A DNA stretch of 64,000 nt from Bradyrhizobium sp. WSM471 (GCF_000244915.1 NZ_CM001442.1:6832012-6896011); one strand, 5' to 3'; shown: positions 28,429-37,354, counted from the first letter of the stretch. Notes: a model not told the origin generated them from the letters alone. Translations and numbers: made by a program.

Positions 28429-28551
28429 GTCGTCCTGGCGAAAGCCAGGACCCATTACCCCGTATGCGGATGGTTAAGACCGATCGGAGTGGCGATCTCG
28501 TTCACGCAACCGGATTCGGTGGTTATGGGTCCTGGCTTTCGCCAGGACGAC
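28429..28551. repeat. Intergenic inverted repeat, family A copy 2
   Basis: The arms at 28429-28455 and 28525-28551 are the same 27-nt sequence as copy 1, in inverted orientation. The 69-base spacer differs from that of the other copies. Confidence 0.85.
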
Positions 28552-28584
28552 GGCTGAGGCGAGTTCCGCGCCCCAGCCCCCGCG

Positions 28585-28929
28585 TTACGGCTCATTGGCG
28601 AATTTCAGCTTTCCGGCCGGCCTCAGAGTATGGGCATCGAAGGTGCGGATCTCGGTGACGCCGCCGACATCGAGCGTGATCACGAGCCGGTCGCCGGCCA
28701 CACCGCTCGAGACGATTTTGGCGCCCTTGGGCAGGGTGGCGGTGACGTCGCCGACAGGCTCGGGCGCCCTTCCCTCGGACTTGAAAAGGCGGTAGCCCAC
28801 CGCGATCAGCACGGCGCAGATTGCCAGCGCCGTGGTCAACCCCGCGATCAGCATCATCCGCCGCACCCGCGCGAACAGCGCGGCCTGCTCGGGGCTCGGG
28901 TCGGGAACAGCGGTATCAGACGTCGTCAT
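28585..28929 (-). CDS. Single-span membrane protein (DUF6476-like)
   Basis: A 114-residue protein of unknown function with a cytoplasmic N-terminus, one membrane segment (LIAGLTTALAICAVLIAVGYRLF) and a small beta-rich domain (LPKGAKIVSSGVAGDRLVITLDVGG). It resembles the DUF6476 type from memory. Its ATG occupies 28929-28927 and overlaps by two bases the ATG of the divergent pseudouridine synthase gene (shared CATG). No ribosome binding site is visible for either start. Confidence 0.7.
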   Translation of the reverse strand: MTTSDTAVPDPSPEQAALFARVRRMMLIAGLTTALAICAVLIAVGYRLFKSEGRAPEPVGDVTATLPKGAKIVSSGVAGDRLVITLDVGGVTEIRTFDAHTLRPAGKLKFANEP

Positions 28930-29935
28930 GGAAAATTCTGGCTCTGCGCAAAGGTTGGAGGTGGTCGTCGAGGGCTCCGAGGGCTCGACCCGGCTCGACC
29001 GCGTGCTGGCGGTGCACCTTGCCGAGCTGTCGCGATCGAGGCTGAAAGCCCTGATTCTGGCGGGCGCGGTGAGCCTCAGGGACGCCGCGATCCGGGACCC
29101 CGCTTATCACGTCGCATCCGGCGATACGATCACAATCGACGTGCCGGAAGCGGCCGCGCCGGAGCCGAAAGGCGAGGATATCGCCCTCGACATCGTGTTC
29201 GAGGACGACGACATCGTCGTCCTCAACAAGCCGAAGGGGCTGGTGGTGCATCCCGCGGCGGGCCACGAGACCGGCACGCTGGTGAACGCGCTGATCGCCC
29301 ATTGCGGCTCATCGCTGTCGGGCATCGGTGGCGTCCGCCGACCCGGCATCGTGCACCGGCTGGACAAGGACACCACGGGGTTGATGGTGGTCGCCAAGAA
29401 CGACCTCGCGCATGCCTCGCTCACCGCGCAATTCGCCGACCACGGCCGCACCGGGCCGATGCGGCGCGGCTACATGGCCTTCGCATGGGGGCTGCCGGGC
29501 CGCCATCGCGGCACCGTGGACGCGCCGATCGACCGCCACCCGCATGCGCGCGAGAAGATGGCGGTGCGCCAGGGCGGCCGCGAGGCGGTGACGCATTGGG
29601 AGCTGCTGGAGAGTTTTAACGGGCGTGACGGCAAGCCGATCGCGACGCTGCTCGCCTGCGAGCTCGAGACCGGGCGCACCCACCAGATCCGCGTCCACCT
29701 CGCCCATATCGGCCACCCCCTGATGGGCGATGCCGTCTACGGCCCGCATTTCAAGACCAAGGCAAACCAGCTGGCGCCTGAGTCGCAGGCCGCCCTCGCC
29801 GCGCTGGGGCGGCAGGCCCTGCACGCTTACCTGCTGGTATTGGAGCACCCGAGGACTGGAGAATTACTCCACTGGGAGACGCCTCTGCCGGAGGATTTGC
29901 TTCTCCTTCAGGGGGCCCTGAAAGCGGCGCAATGA
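28928..29935 (+). CDS. RluA family pseudouridine synthase
   Basis: A 335-residue pseudouridine synthase acting on 23S rRNA or tRNA. An N-terminal S4-like RNA-binding segment (TRLDRVLAVHLAELSRSRLKALILAGAV) precedes the catalytic domain with the RluA motif GIVHRLDKDTTGLMVVAKN, which holds the catalytic Asp, and ELETGRTHQIRVHLAHIGHPLMGD. ATG 28928 is the best start for the family; further upstream codons would run into the divergent gene. RluC or RluD specificity cannot be decided. rpoH follows 217 bases on. Confidence 0.88.
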   Translation: MENSGSAQRLEVVVEGSEGSTRLDRVLAVHLAELSRSRLKALILAGAVSLRDAAIRDPAYHVASGDTITIDVPEAAAPEPKGEDIALDIVFEDDDIVVLNKPKGLVVHPAAGHETGTLVNALIAHCGSSLSGIGGVRRPGIVHRLDKDTTGLMVVAKNDLAHASLTAQFADHGRTGPMRRGYMAFAWGLPGRHRGTVDAPIDRHPHAREKMAVRQGGREAVTHWELLESFNGRDGKPIATLLACELETGRTHQIRVHLAHIGHPLMGDAVYGPHFKTKANQLAPESQAALAALGRQALHAYLLVLEHPRTGELLHWETPLPEDLLLLQGALKAAQ

Positions 29936-30152
29936 CGCAGGCCGCTTCAGAAATGCTTTACATTACAAAAAGTTATAGCTGCCACACGGGGACGTGACGT
30001 CAGCAATCCTTCCCTTTTTGCCTCCCGATGGAGTATATTGCGCTTGCGTTGAAGACCAACGCGGAACATCGCAGCACCGATCGGCTTTAACCAAGCGGTC
30101 GTCTGCCTGGCCCGCCGCTATCGGGGGCCTGAACCTGTTTGGAGGGCGCACT

Positions 30153-31052
30153 ATGGCCCGTACAGCTACCCTGCCGGTCCTTAATGGCGAATCCGGCCTT
30201 TCCCGTTACCTCGGCGAGATCCGCAAGTTTCCGATGCTGGAACCCCAGCAGGAATACATGCTCGCCAAGCGTTGGCGCGAGCACGATGATCGTGACGCCG
30301 CGCACCAACTCGTCACCAGCCATCTCCGTCTCGTGGCCAAGATCGCCATGGGCTATCGCGGCTACGGCCTGCCGATCTCCGAGGTCGTCTCGGAAGGCAA
30401 TGTCGGCCTGATGCAGGCGGTGAAGCGGTTCGAGCCCGAGAAGGGCTTCCGTCTCGCTACCTACGCGATGTGGTGGATCAAGGCGTCGATTCAAGAGTAC
30501 ATCCTGCGTTCGTGGTCGCTCGTGAAGATGGGCACCACCGCGAACCAGAAGAAGCTGTTCTTCAACCTGCGCAAGGCGAAGAGCAAGATTTCCGCGCTGG
30601 ACGAAGGCGATCTCCGCCCCGACCAGGTGGCCATCATTGCCAAGCGTCTCGGCGTCACGGCCCAGGACGTGGTCGACATGAACCGCCGCCTCGGTGGCGA
30701 CGCGTCGCTCAACGCGCCGATCCGCGACGACGGCGAAGCCGGCGAATGGCAGGACTGGCTGGTCGACAATTCGCCCAACCAGGAAGCCATGCTGGCCGAG
30801 CACGAGGAGTATGATCACCGCCGTGACGCCCTGAACGGCGCCATGGGCGTGCTCAACCCGCGCGAACGCCGCATCTTCGAGGCGCGCCGCCTCGCCGATG
30901 AGCCGATGACGCTGGAAGACCTTGCTGCCGAGTTCGGCGTGTCGCGCGAGCGCGTCCGCCAGATCGAGGTCCGCGCCTTCGAGAAGGTGCAGTCCGCGGT
31001 CAAGGGCACGATCGCAAAGGCCGAACAGGCCGCGCTGGAAGCCGCGCTCTAA
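30153..31052 (+). CDS. rpoH: RNA polymerase sigma factor RpoH (heat-shock sigma-32)
   Basis: A 299-residue sigma-70 family factor for the heat-shock regulon. It has region 2 (DAAHQLVTSHLRLVAKIAMGYRGYGLP, YAMWWIKASIQEYILRSW), the RpoH box QKKLFFNLRK that separates RpoH from other sigmas, and region 4 (MTLEDLAAEFGVSRERVRQIEVRAFEKV). ATG 30153 follows GGAGGG at 30141-30146. Bradyrhizobium carries several rpoH copies; which one this is cannot be settled here. A strong terminator follows at 31101. Confidence 0.93.
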   Translation: MARTATLPVLNGESGLSRYLGEIRKFPMLEPQQEYMLAKRWREHDDRDAAHQLVTSHLRLVAKIAMGYRGYGLPISEVVSEGNVGLMQAVKRFEPEKGFRLATYAMWWIKASIQEYILRSWSLVKMGTTANQKKLFFNLRKAKSKISALDEGDLRPDQVAIIAKRLGVTAQDVVDMNRRLGGDASLNAPIRDDGEAGEWQDWLVDNSPNQEAMLAEHEEYDHRRDALNGAMGVLNPRERRIFEARRLADEPMTLEDLAAEFGVSRERVRQIEVRAFEKVQSAVKGTIAKAEQAALEAAL

Positions 31053-31100
31053 GCGCGGGTTTCTAGCGCCAGAGATTGGCGGATCGACGAGAGACAGAAA

Positions 31101-31126
31101 GCCGGCGGCAACGCCGGCTTTTTTTT
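31101..31126 (+). terminator. Rho-independent terminator of rpoH
   Basis: The stem GCCGGCG/CGCCGGC has loop GCAA and is followed by eight T residues, 48 bases after the rpoH stop. Confidence 0.93.
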
Positions 31127-31240
31127 GCGTGTGAGGCGCAGCATGTTCGCGGGGACGCGGACCAGGCATCTTGAACCGGCGCTGCCGGTCGAGCGACCAA
31201 AAGCATCGGGCCGGCAGCATCAAGAGAACGGACACGCAGC

Positions 31241-31582
31241 GTGTCGATCATCCTGCAATCCACCGTCGGCGGCTTCTCCGCCCAGTTCATGCGCAAGCTG
31301 CCGCTGGTGGAGCAGGCGATGCGCGAGCACGGACTCGAGCCGTCGGAGTTCGTGATCTCGAAGGACTACGCCTCGACCGCGAGCATCCCGCTCATGGGCC
31401 CGTTCTTCTTCAATTACAGCGTCTATTTCGGCGACGAGACATTCACCGTCACCGAGCCGAACGACATGGTGTTCCTGGACTACTTCTTCAAACGCGTGCT
31501 GGCGGCGGACGGCCCGCCGGAGATGCCGCGGCGGCCGGGCTTGATCCGGCGGCTGTTCGGCTGGATGTCGGAGCCGGTGTGA
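31241..31582 (+). CDS. Hypothetical protein, 113 residues
   Basis: Function not recognised. A soluble protein with SIILQSTVGGFSAQFMRKLP at the start, a charged helical middle, an aromatic beta-rich stretch (PFFFNYSVYFGDETFTV) and a basic tail. The start is GTG 31241; no strong ribosome binding site is seen. It stands alone between the rpoH terminator and a family C repeat. Confidence 0.6.
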   Translation: MSIILQSTVGGFSAQFMRKLPLVEQAMREHGLEPSEFVISKDYASTASIPLMGPFFFNYSVYFGDETFTVTEPNDMVFLDYFFKRVLAADGPPEMPRRPGLIRRLFGWMSEPV

Positions 31583-31589
31583 CTGATCT

Positions 31590-31742
31590 TCCCCTCGCCC
31601 CTTGCGGGAGAGGGTGGATCGCCGCGTAGCGGCGAGACGGGTGAGGGGTTGCCTCCGCGAGCACGCCTCTCACATCGTCATTCGCGGAGAGATACCCCTC
31701 ATCCGGCGCTTCGCGCCACCTTCTCCCGCAGGGGGAGAAGGG
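31590..31742. repeat. Intergenic inverted repeat, family C, two facing arms
   Basis: The left arm starts CCCCTCGCCCCTTGCGGGAG and ends in GGGTGAGGGG. The right arm is the inverted version (ACCCCTCATCCGG to CAGGGGGAGAAGGG). Each arm also has an inner hairpin (GCCGCGTAGCGGC; GGCGCTTCGCGCC). It lies between two convergent genes and may help stop transcription. Confidence 0.75.
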
Positions 31743-31766
31743 AAAAGACTACCGCCGGCGCGCCCT

Positions 31767-32390
31767 CTACTCCCCCCAAACCCGCGCCAGCGTCGCGAGC
31801 CAGCAGCCTTCGCAATAGCGGGCGTCCTTGTAGTCGATCCAGTTGTGCGCATAGACGTGGTCGAGCGGGATGCCGTAGCGCGCGCGCAGGATCTGGACGA
31901 GGATCTTCCACGCCGCGACCTGCGCCGCGGTCGGGCCCGTCGTGACGTCGGGATAGTTGCCGGCGAACTCGACGCCGATCGAATTGTCGCGCACCACCTG
32001 GCGATAGGTCGGCTTGTTGTCGATGTACTTGTTGTCGTTGCGGTTGGCGCCGTCGCCATGGGTCGGCACCAGGTGTTCCGCGACCGCCCAATAGACGGTG
32101 CCGTCGGTCTCGACCCACAATGTGACGCCGCGACGCGTGGGGTTCTTCGCTTGCTCTTGCGCGCCGCCGCGCGCCGAGCCCGCCGGTCCCTCGGTCTGGT
32201 GCACGATGATGTTGCGCCAGGGCCTTGCGTTGCCGACGTCGCCCCATGGCGCCAGCCACACCATCTTCAGGCCGGGAATGTCGGGCGTGCCGGAGGCGCG
32301 CGCGAGCTTGGCGAGCTCGGCGTCGGTCGCGGCGGCGGGTGCGATCAGAATGAGAGCGGCGAGAACGGCCGCAAGCAGGCGGGAGATCAT
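31767..32390 (-). CDS. N-acetylmuramoyl-L-alanine amidase (Amidase_2), exported
   Basis: A 207-residue periplasmic peptidoglycan amidase that cuts between muramic acid and the stem peptide. The signal peptide is MISRLLAAVLAALILIAPAAA. The Amidase_2 domain carries the first zinc histidine in IIVHQTEGP, a catalytic-region DNSIGVEFAGNY, and the second histidine in YAHNWIDYKDARYC with a Cys at the usual third-ligand position. ATG 32390 is chosen because it begins the signal peptide. Confidence 0.85.
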   Translation of the reverse strand: MISRLLAAVLAALILIAPAAATDAELAKLARASGTPDIPGLKMVWLAPWGDVGNARPWRNIIVHQTEGPAGSARGGAQEQAKNPTRRGVTLWVETDGTVYWAVAEHLVPTHGDGANRNDNKYIDNKPTYRQVVRDNSIGVEFAGNYPDVTTGPTAAQVAAWKILVQILRARYGIPLDHVYAHNWIDYKDARYCEGCWLATLARVWGE

Positions 32391-32427
32391 GATGCGGGTC
32401 CAGTGCGGACCCGACGTTAGCACGCCC

Positions 32428-33639
32428 TTACGCGAATTTGCGCAAGGCCTCGCCTGGACCGATCGGGTCAGGCATGAGCGGCGGCGCCGGATCGTGGACG
32501 GCAAAGTCGTTCTTGCCGTTCTTCTTGGCCGCATAGAGGGCGTGGTCGGCATGCGCGATCAGCCGGTCCGGAAACTGGCCGACGCCGCGGTCCCACTGCG
32601 CCACCCCGATCGAGATCGCGATCGGAATGTCGATGCCGGTGCAGGTGACGGCATCCTGGCGGCAGACCTCGAGCACGCGGCGGGCGATCGCAGCCGCCTC
32701 GCGCAAGGTCGACGACGGCAGCACGACGCAGAATTCGTCGCCGCCGGTGCGGGCGAGCATGTCGCCGGGCCTCAAACGCGTCTGCGCCATCAAGGTGAAG
32801 TGCTGGAGGCAGGCATCGCCCGCGGCATGGCCATGGGTGTCGTTGATGGTCTTGAAGCCGTCGAGATCGATCACCAGCAGCGAGAACGGTTCGTTGCTGC
32901 GCTCCGAGCGGGCGCATTCCTCAGCCAGCCGCTGCAACAGGTGCCGCCGGTTGGCGACACCGGTGAGATCGTCGAGCAGCGCGAGGTCGGCAACCTCGTT
33001 GCGCAGGCGGTCCATCGCCATCAGCAGGAAGCCGAAATTGAGCGTCATCGACAGGAACAGGAGGCCCAGCACCATGACGGCATGAGACTGCCCTCCGGCG
33101 ACCGACGAGAAATCGCCGCCGAGCAGATTGCCGATCGCACGGGCCGCGAAGATCGCGATGATGGTGATGATCACGATGCCGGAGAGCCGGGCTCCCGGGC
33201 TGGCGCGGCCTTCCGGCGGCGACAGCAGCAAACGCAGCGACAGCGCCAGCGGCAGCGCCTGGCCGAGCGAGTAGCTGAGCATGCGCAGCTGCATGTGATC
33301 GTATGCGACCATGAAGAACAATACGCCGCCGAGGCTGAGAATTCCCGTCGCAGCCATGACGCGCCAGGACACCGGCTGGCCGTAGAAGCGCTGAATGCCC
33401 ATGGCGGCAAGGCAGCTCGCGGCAATGATGCCGACGGCTCCGAGCAGCAGCGGGACAGGCGAAACGACGAAAAGGCGGATCAAGGCCGCCATCGTGCCGG
33501 TCGCGCCGACGAAGCACGATGCCATCCAGAACCGCGCGGCCGCGAATTTCGGATAGGAGCGCGTCACGTAGGCCCAGATCAGGCCGAGCGCCAGGAAGTT
33601 GACGACGAACACGGTCCAGAGTGTGGGCACGTTCAGCAT
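32428..33639 (-). CDS. Membrane-bound diguanylate cyclase (GGDEF)
   Basis: A 403-residue c-di-GMP synthase. The N-terminal 215 residues form about six membrane segments of MHYT/MASE-like character with no known ligand. The C-terminal GGDEF domain has DDLTGVANRRHL at its start, DLDGFKTINDTHGHAAGD and the intact active-site motif TGGDEFCVV. No RxxD inhibitory site is evident before the motif (TRLRPGDMLART), though RPGD may serve. ATG 33639 is used; GTG 33651 is also in frame. No EAL domain is attached. Confidence 0.88.
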   Translation of the reverse strand: MLNVPTLWTVFVVNFLALGLIWAYVTRSYPKFAAARFWMASCFVGATGTMAALIRLFVVSPVPLLLGAVGIIAASCLAAMGIQRFYGQPVSWRVMAATGILSLGGVLFFMVAYDHMQLRMLSYSLGQALPLALSLRLLLSPPEGRASPGARLSGIVIITIIAIFAARAIGNLLGGDFSSVAGGQSHAVMVLGLLFLSMTLNFGFLLMAMDRLRNEVADLALLDDLTGVANRRHLLQRLAEECARSERSNEPFSLLVIDLDGFKTINDTHGHAAGDACLQHFTLMAQTRLRPGDMLARTGGDEFCVVLPSSTLREAAAIARRVLEVCRQDAVTCTGIDIPIAISIGVAQWDRGVGQFPDRLIAHADHALYAAKKNGKNDFAVHDPAPPLMPDPIGPGEALRKFA

Positions 33640-34019
33640 GGCGCGCGCCACAAGCGCAGCGTCGCGCCCTCCGTCCCTGCCAGCTGTCCGTCCATGACCC
33701 GTCCCCGTTTTCTTGCGGGGACAATGCGACCGACGCGCTTAACGGAGTCTCACTGCGATCCGCGAAAACATGCCTTTGGTTTTGGATTCATGAACGGCCA
33801 GCGCATTGTCGGATCGTTAGGCATGCCGGCGAAGCGGATTCGCGAGCCAAAATCACCCGAAAACGCATCTGAGCTGTGGATAACGCGATGACACGGATGT
33901 GACAGCGCGGGGCAGAAGCGCGCGAATCTGCTGAGCTTGTCATTGAGGATGTTGCGAGGCTGGCCCTCCGCCGAGCATCCCTCGTGTCGCGTTTCACCAT
34001 TAACCCTGAAGAGGATCCT
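33640..34019. other. Gene-free region with one DnaA-box match
   Basis: I see no gene. A perfect DnaA-box match TGTGGATAA lies at 33875-33883. A hairpin-like GTCCCCG/CGGGGAC lies at about 33705-33721. A single box does not make an origin. Confidence 0.5.
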
Positions 34020-34091
34020 ATGGCTAAGAAAGCGAAGAAGGCGAAGAAGGCGACGAAGAAGAAGGCCAAGAAGGCAGCGAAGAAGAAGTAA
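34020..34091 (+). CDS. Lysine/alanine-rich 23-residue peptide
   Basis: A short frame reads MAKKAKKAKKATKKKAKK followed by five further residues and TAA: 14 of 23 residues are Lys and the rest Ala, Thr and the initiating Met. It resembles the basic tails of histone H1-like bacterial proteins and could bind nucleic acid. Support for translation is the purine-rich AAGAGGA upstream of the ATG, a perfect in-frame ending, and two downstream hairpins. It is too short for most gene finders. Function unknown. Confidence 0.6.
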   Translation: MAKKAKKAKKATKKKAKKAAKKK

Positions 34092-34109
34092 CGAGGCTTC
34101 TTATTCTTT

Positions 34110-34137
34110 GCCCGGGTGGAGCTCGCTCCGCCCGGGC
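34110..34137 (+). other. Long hairpin after the Lys-rich peptide
   Basis: GCCCGGGTGGAG pairs with CTCCGCCCGGGC across the loop CTCG, with one G-U pair. It has no T run, so it is a stabilising or pausing structure more than a terminator. Confidence 0.6.
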
Positions 34138-34166
34138 GTCGGGCAAGAGTTGTGAGTTTGAAAACG

Positions 34167-34189
34167 GCGGGCGCAAGGCCCGCTTTTTT
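34167..34189 (+). terminator. Rho-independent terminator
   Basis: The stem GCGGGC/GCCCGC has loop GCAAG and is followed by six T residues. It probably ends the short transcript of the Lys-rich peptide. Confidence 0.85.
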
Positions 34190-34219
34190 ATTGGCTCCCG
34201 CGTTTATTGGCTGGAGAAG

Positions 34220-34831
34220 CTACCGCTCCGCGAACGCCAGCTTGGCGCCGAGCGCGGCGAAGCCGGCGGCAAAACTCCGGCGCAGCCAGGCCATGACGCG
34301 CGGTCTGGAGATGACGCGCTCGCGCACCGAGGCAGCGCAGAGCCCGTAGACCACGAACACCGCAAACGTCATCGCCATGAAGGCGCCGCTCAATTCCAGC
34401 ATTCGCGCCAGCACATGGCCCTCGTCCGCGGCGATGAACTGCGGCAGGAAGGCCAGGAAGAAGATCGACAGTTTTGGATTGAGGATGTTGATCAGGAAGC
34501 CGGTCACGATCACCCGGCCAGCCGAACGCTCGCGGATCTCGCCGTCGACCGCCAGTGCCCCGGTCTCGCGTAGCGCCTGCCAGGACATGTAGAGCAGATA
34601 GGCGACGCCGCACCATTTCAGTGCGGCGAAGGCGAGCGCGCTGGTGTGGAGCACGGCGGCAAGCCCCAGCATCGCGGCCATCATGTGTGGCACGATTCCA
34701 AGGGTGCAGCCGAAGGCGGCCGCGATGCTCGCGCGCGAGCCGCGGGTCAGCGCGGCGGCCAGCGTGTAGAGCACGCCCGTGCCGGGCGAGGCGACGACGA
34801 TCAGCGAGGTGAGCAGGAAGGACAAGGTCAT
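34220..34831 (-). CDS. LysE/RhtB family amino-acid exporter
   Basis: A 203-residue inner-membrane exporter with about six membrane segments. The N-terminal LTSLIVVASPGTGVLYTLAAALTRGSRASIAAAFGCTLG has the family signature (SPGP-like, here SPGTG), and FLINILNPKLSIFFLAFLPQF is the second typical segment. It would export amino acids or related metabolites, substrate unknown. A second LysE-type gene is at 46973; the two are only distantly related. Confidence 0.87.
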   Translation of the reverse strand: MTLSFLLTSLIVVASPGTGVLYTLAAALTRGSRASIAAAFGCTLGIVPHMMAAMLGLAAVLHTSALAFAALKWCGVAYLLYMSWQALRETGALAVDGEIRERSAGRVIVTGFLINILNPKLSIFFLAFLPQFIAADEGHVLARMLELSGAFMAMTFAVFVVYGLCAASVRERVISRPRVMAWLRRSFAAGFAALGAKLAFAER

Positions 34832-34886
34832 GGACAGACCTTATCACCGTACCCCGGACCACGAAAGCGGCCCCGCGGGATCGCCT

Positions 34887-35261
34887 TCAGGACAGTTGCG
34901 CGATCTCGGCCTCGCGGAGCACGTCGAGCGGGGCCCAGGGTTTGGCCCAGAATTTCGCGCCGTCAGGCAGGGCCTGCATCAAGGGGCGGCCGGAGGTGAC
35001 GATGATGTCGAGCCTGGGGTTGCGGTCCTTGGCGACGTGGGCGAGCTCGACGCCGTTCATGCGGCCCGCAAGCTGGACGTCTGTCATCATCAGGCAGAGC
35101 GCGCCGGCCCTCTTCTCCAATACAAGCTCGGCCGCCTCGGCGCTCTCGCACTGAATGACGTCGTAGCCGCTTTCTTCGAGAAGAAGACTGAGCATCTCCC
35201 TCTGCATGAGGTCGTCTTCCACGATCAGTGCGGTGGCCCGAAATGGCTGTGCTTGTCCCAT
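34887..35261 (-). CDS. Receiver-only response regulator
   Basis: A 124-residue protein made of one REC domain with no output domain. Conserved residues are the acidic pair in ALIVEDDLMQ, the phospho-acceptor Asp in LMMTDVQL, Thr/Ser in DIIVTSGRP and Lys in FWAKPWAP. Such proteins act in phosphorelays or as direct partners of other proteins. No kinase gene is adjacent. The divergent SDR gene starts 129 bases away. Confidence 0.87.
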   Translation of the reverse strand: MGQAQPFRATALIVEDDLMQREMLSLLLEESGYDVIQCESAEAAELVLEKRAGALCLMMTDVQLAGRMNGVELAHVAKDRNPRLDIIVTSGRPLMQALPDGAKFWAKPWAPLDVLREAEIAQLS

Positions 35262-35390
35262 CGGCGGCTCCCAATGCTGCCTGTCTTCATCAAGTAACGT
35301 AGGTTAAGGTGGGAACAGCGATGCGGTTCGGTTCCAATATGAAAAAATGTAAATCATAGTTCCGTTCGAGAGGCTCGACGGGGGATCATC

Positions 35391-36221
35391 ATGACAGCAA
35401 TCCGCGGCGCCGCCGCCATCACCGGAGCGGCAAGCGGCATCGGCCGCGCGCTGGCGATCGAGCTTGCGCGGCGCGGCTGCGATCTCGCGCTCGCCGATCG
35501 CGACGAGGCCGGGCTGAAGACGCTCGCGGCCGAGATCGGCGCCGCATGCAAGATCAGCCTGCATCGCGTCGACGTCGGCGAGCCCGACGACATCGCGCAG
35601 TTCGCGCGTGAGGCGACCACCACACATCCCGCGCTCGGCATCGTCGTCAACAATGCCGGCGTGGCGCTGATGGGCTCGTTCGAGGAGATCGACCAGGCGC
35701 AGATGGACTGGCTGTTCGACATCAATTTCTGGGGCGTGGTGCACGGCACGCGCGCCTTCCTGCCGCATCTGAAGACGCTGGGCGAGGCGCACATCGTCAA
35801 CCTGTCCTCGATCTTCGGCATCATCGCCCCGCCGGGACAGTCAGCCTATGCCGCGGCGAAATTCGCGGTGCGCGGCTTTTCCGAGAGCGTGCGGCACGAG
35901 CTAGTGGTGGCGGGCAGCCCTGTCAGGCTGTCGGTGGTGCATCCCGGCGGCGTCGCCACCGCCATCGCCCGCAATTCGCGCACCGGGGTCGGCGTCACCG
36001 ACAATGCGCGCCGGTCGCAATCGATCGAGCGGTTCGAGAACGCGGCCAAGACCACGCCGAGAGACGCCGCGCTGCGCATCATCAGGGGCATCGAGAGAAA
36101 CGAGCCGCGCATCCTGATCGGCAACGACGCCCGCTTCATGGACCTCCTGCAGCGCTTCCGCCCGGCAACGTACTGGGCGCCGTTGCAGCGCAAGCTGGAG
36201 AAGATGGCGAAGGGGAAATGA
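35391..36221 (+). CDS. Short-chain dehydrogenase/reductase
   Basis: A 276-residue classical SDR. It has the cofactor motif TGAASGIGRAL, the NNAG motif (VVNNAGVALMG), the catalytic Ser in NLSSIFG and Y-x-x-x-K in YAAAKFA. ALADRDE after beta-strand 2 suggests NAD(H) over NADP(H) but is not decisive. The extended C-terminus (about 60 residues past the core) is typical of membrane-associated SDRs acting on lipids. Substrate unknown. Confidence 0.88.
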   Translation: MTAIRGAAAITGAASGIGRALAIELARRGCDLALADRDEAGLKTLAAEIGAACKISLHRVDVGEPDDIAQFAREATTTHPALGIVVNNAGVALMGSFEEIDQAQMDWLFDINFWGVVHGTRAFLPHLKTLGEAHIVNLSSIFGIIAPPGQSAYAAAKFAVRGFSESVRHELVVAGSPVRLSVVHPGGVATAIARNSRTGVGVTDNARRSQSIERFENAAKTTPRDAALRIIRGIERNEPRILIGNDARFMDLLQRFRPATYWAPLQRKLEKMAKGK

Positions 36222-36242
36222 GCGGCGCCATCGAATTTCACC

Positions 36243-36375
36243 GTCGTCCTGGCGAAAGCCAGGACCCATAGCCCCCGAATTCAGTTTGGCGAGGACTGGC
36301 AGTTACTCAGCATGTGACTGTGAGTCGTTGTAACAAGTCCCGCCTGGGGTGGGTCCTGGCTTTCGCCAGGACGAC
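36243..36375. repeat. Intergenic inverted repeat, family A copy 3
   Basis: The arms at 36243-36269 and 36350-36375 match copy 1 almost exactly; the last base of the right arm differs. It lies between convergent genes. Confidence 0.85.
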
Positions 36376-36395
36376 GGCGGAGAGACATCACCGCG

Positions 36396-37202
36396 TCACT
36401 GCCCCGCCAGCCGATCGGCAAAATACCCGATCGTCTTGCGATAGATCACCGCCCTGTTCCATTCGCGCATGGCCTCGAAATTGGCGGTGCCTTCGCCGTA
36501 GGGCTGGCCCATCTTGAAGCCGCTGGTGTGGAGCAGGTTCGCGGTCGAGGCGAGCACGTCGGGGACGCTGTGGCGGAGATCGACGTGGCCGTCGCCGTCG
36601 AAATCGACGCCGTACTTGATGTAGGAGGACGGCAGGAACTGGGTCTGGCCGATCTCGCCGGCATAGGCGCCGATCAGGTCGCGCAGCGGCAGGTCGCCGC
36701 GCTGCACGATCTTCAGCGCCGCGAGCAGCTCGCCCTGGAACAGCTCCGTGCGGCGGCAGTCATGCGCAAGCGTCGCCAGCGTGCGGATCACCGGCAGCTT
36801 GCCGATGTCGCCCTTGCCGAAATCGCTCTCCAGCCCCCAGATCGCGACCAGGATGTAGCGGGGCACGCCGAACTGCTGCTCGATGCGTGAGAGCAACGCG
36901 GCGTGGCGCTGCAACATCGCACGGCCGCCATTGATGCGGCCGGGGCCGACGCGGGTCGAGACATACTGCTCAAAGCTCTTGTTGAAGGTGTAGCGCTGGC
37001 GCCGGTCGAAGGCGAGCACCGCGCCGTCCTGCTGCACACCGCTGAGCGCCGCGCTGGTTACGCCCGCCGAGACGCCGGCAGCTTGCGCTTCCGAGGTCAT
37101 GCTCGCGACAAAGCTATTGAAGTCGCCGCCGCAGCGCGCGGCTTGCGCCGATCCGCCGGCCAGACAGGCGATGACGGCGATGGCGAGGGCGTATTTCGAC
37201 AT
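36396..37202 (-). CDS. Lytic murein transglycosylase (MltB family), exported
   Basis: A 268-residue periplasmic peptidoglycan-cleaving enzyme. A signal peptide (MSKYALAIAVIACLAGGSAQA) is followed by the MltB/SltB domain with the catalytic Glu in AIWGLESDFGK and the family motifs GEIGQTQFLPSSY and DFDGDGHVDL. There is no lipobox or C-terminal peptidoglycan-binding domain. ATG 37202 is chosen because it opens the signal peptide. It is divergent from an OmpA-like gene. Confidence 0.88.
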   Translation of the reverse strand: MSKYALAIAVIACLAGGSAQAARCGGDFNSFVASMTSEAQAAGVSAGVTSAALSGVQQDGAVLAFDRRQRYTFNKSFEQYVSTRVGPGRINGGRAMLQRHAALLSRIEQQFGVPRYILVAIWGLESDFGKGDIGKLPVIRTLATLAHDCRRTELFQGELLAALKIVQRGDLPLRDLIGAYAGEIGQTQFLPSSYIKYGVDFDGDGHVDLRHSVPDVLASTANLLHTSGFKMGQPYGEGTANFEAMREWNRAVIYRKTIGYFADRLAGQ

Positions 37203-37354
37203 TCGGATGAATCCTACAGGGAATGAGCGGGGAAGGCAGCGCGCGATCATGCCCGGGAACCGGATTCGCGTCAAAGCGGCAAATCCTCGCCAGAACCGAT
37301 CGCTGCCTGCCTGCGACAAAACAAATGCGCTCGCCCCCTCCCCAACCGATCGAG

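Noticed and set aside
33875..33883. Replication origin
   Set aside because: Only one DnaA box, no AT-rich unwinding region and no parA, hemE or dnaA nearby.
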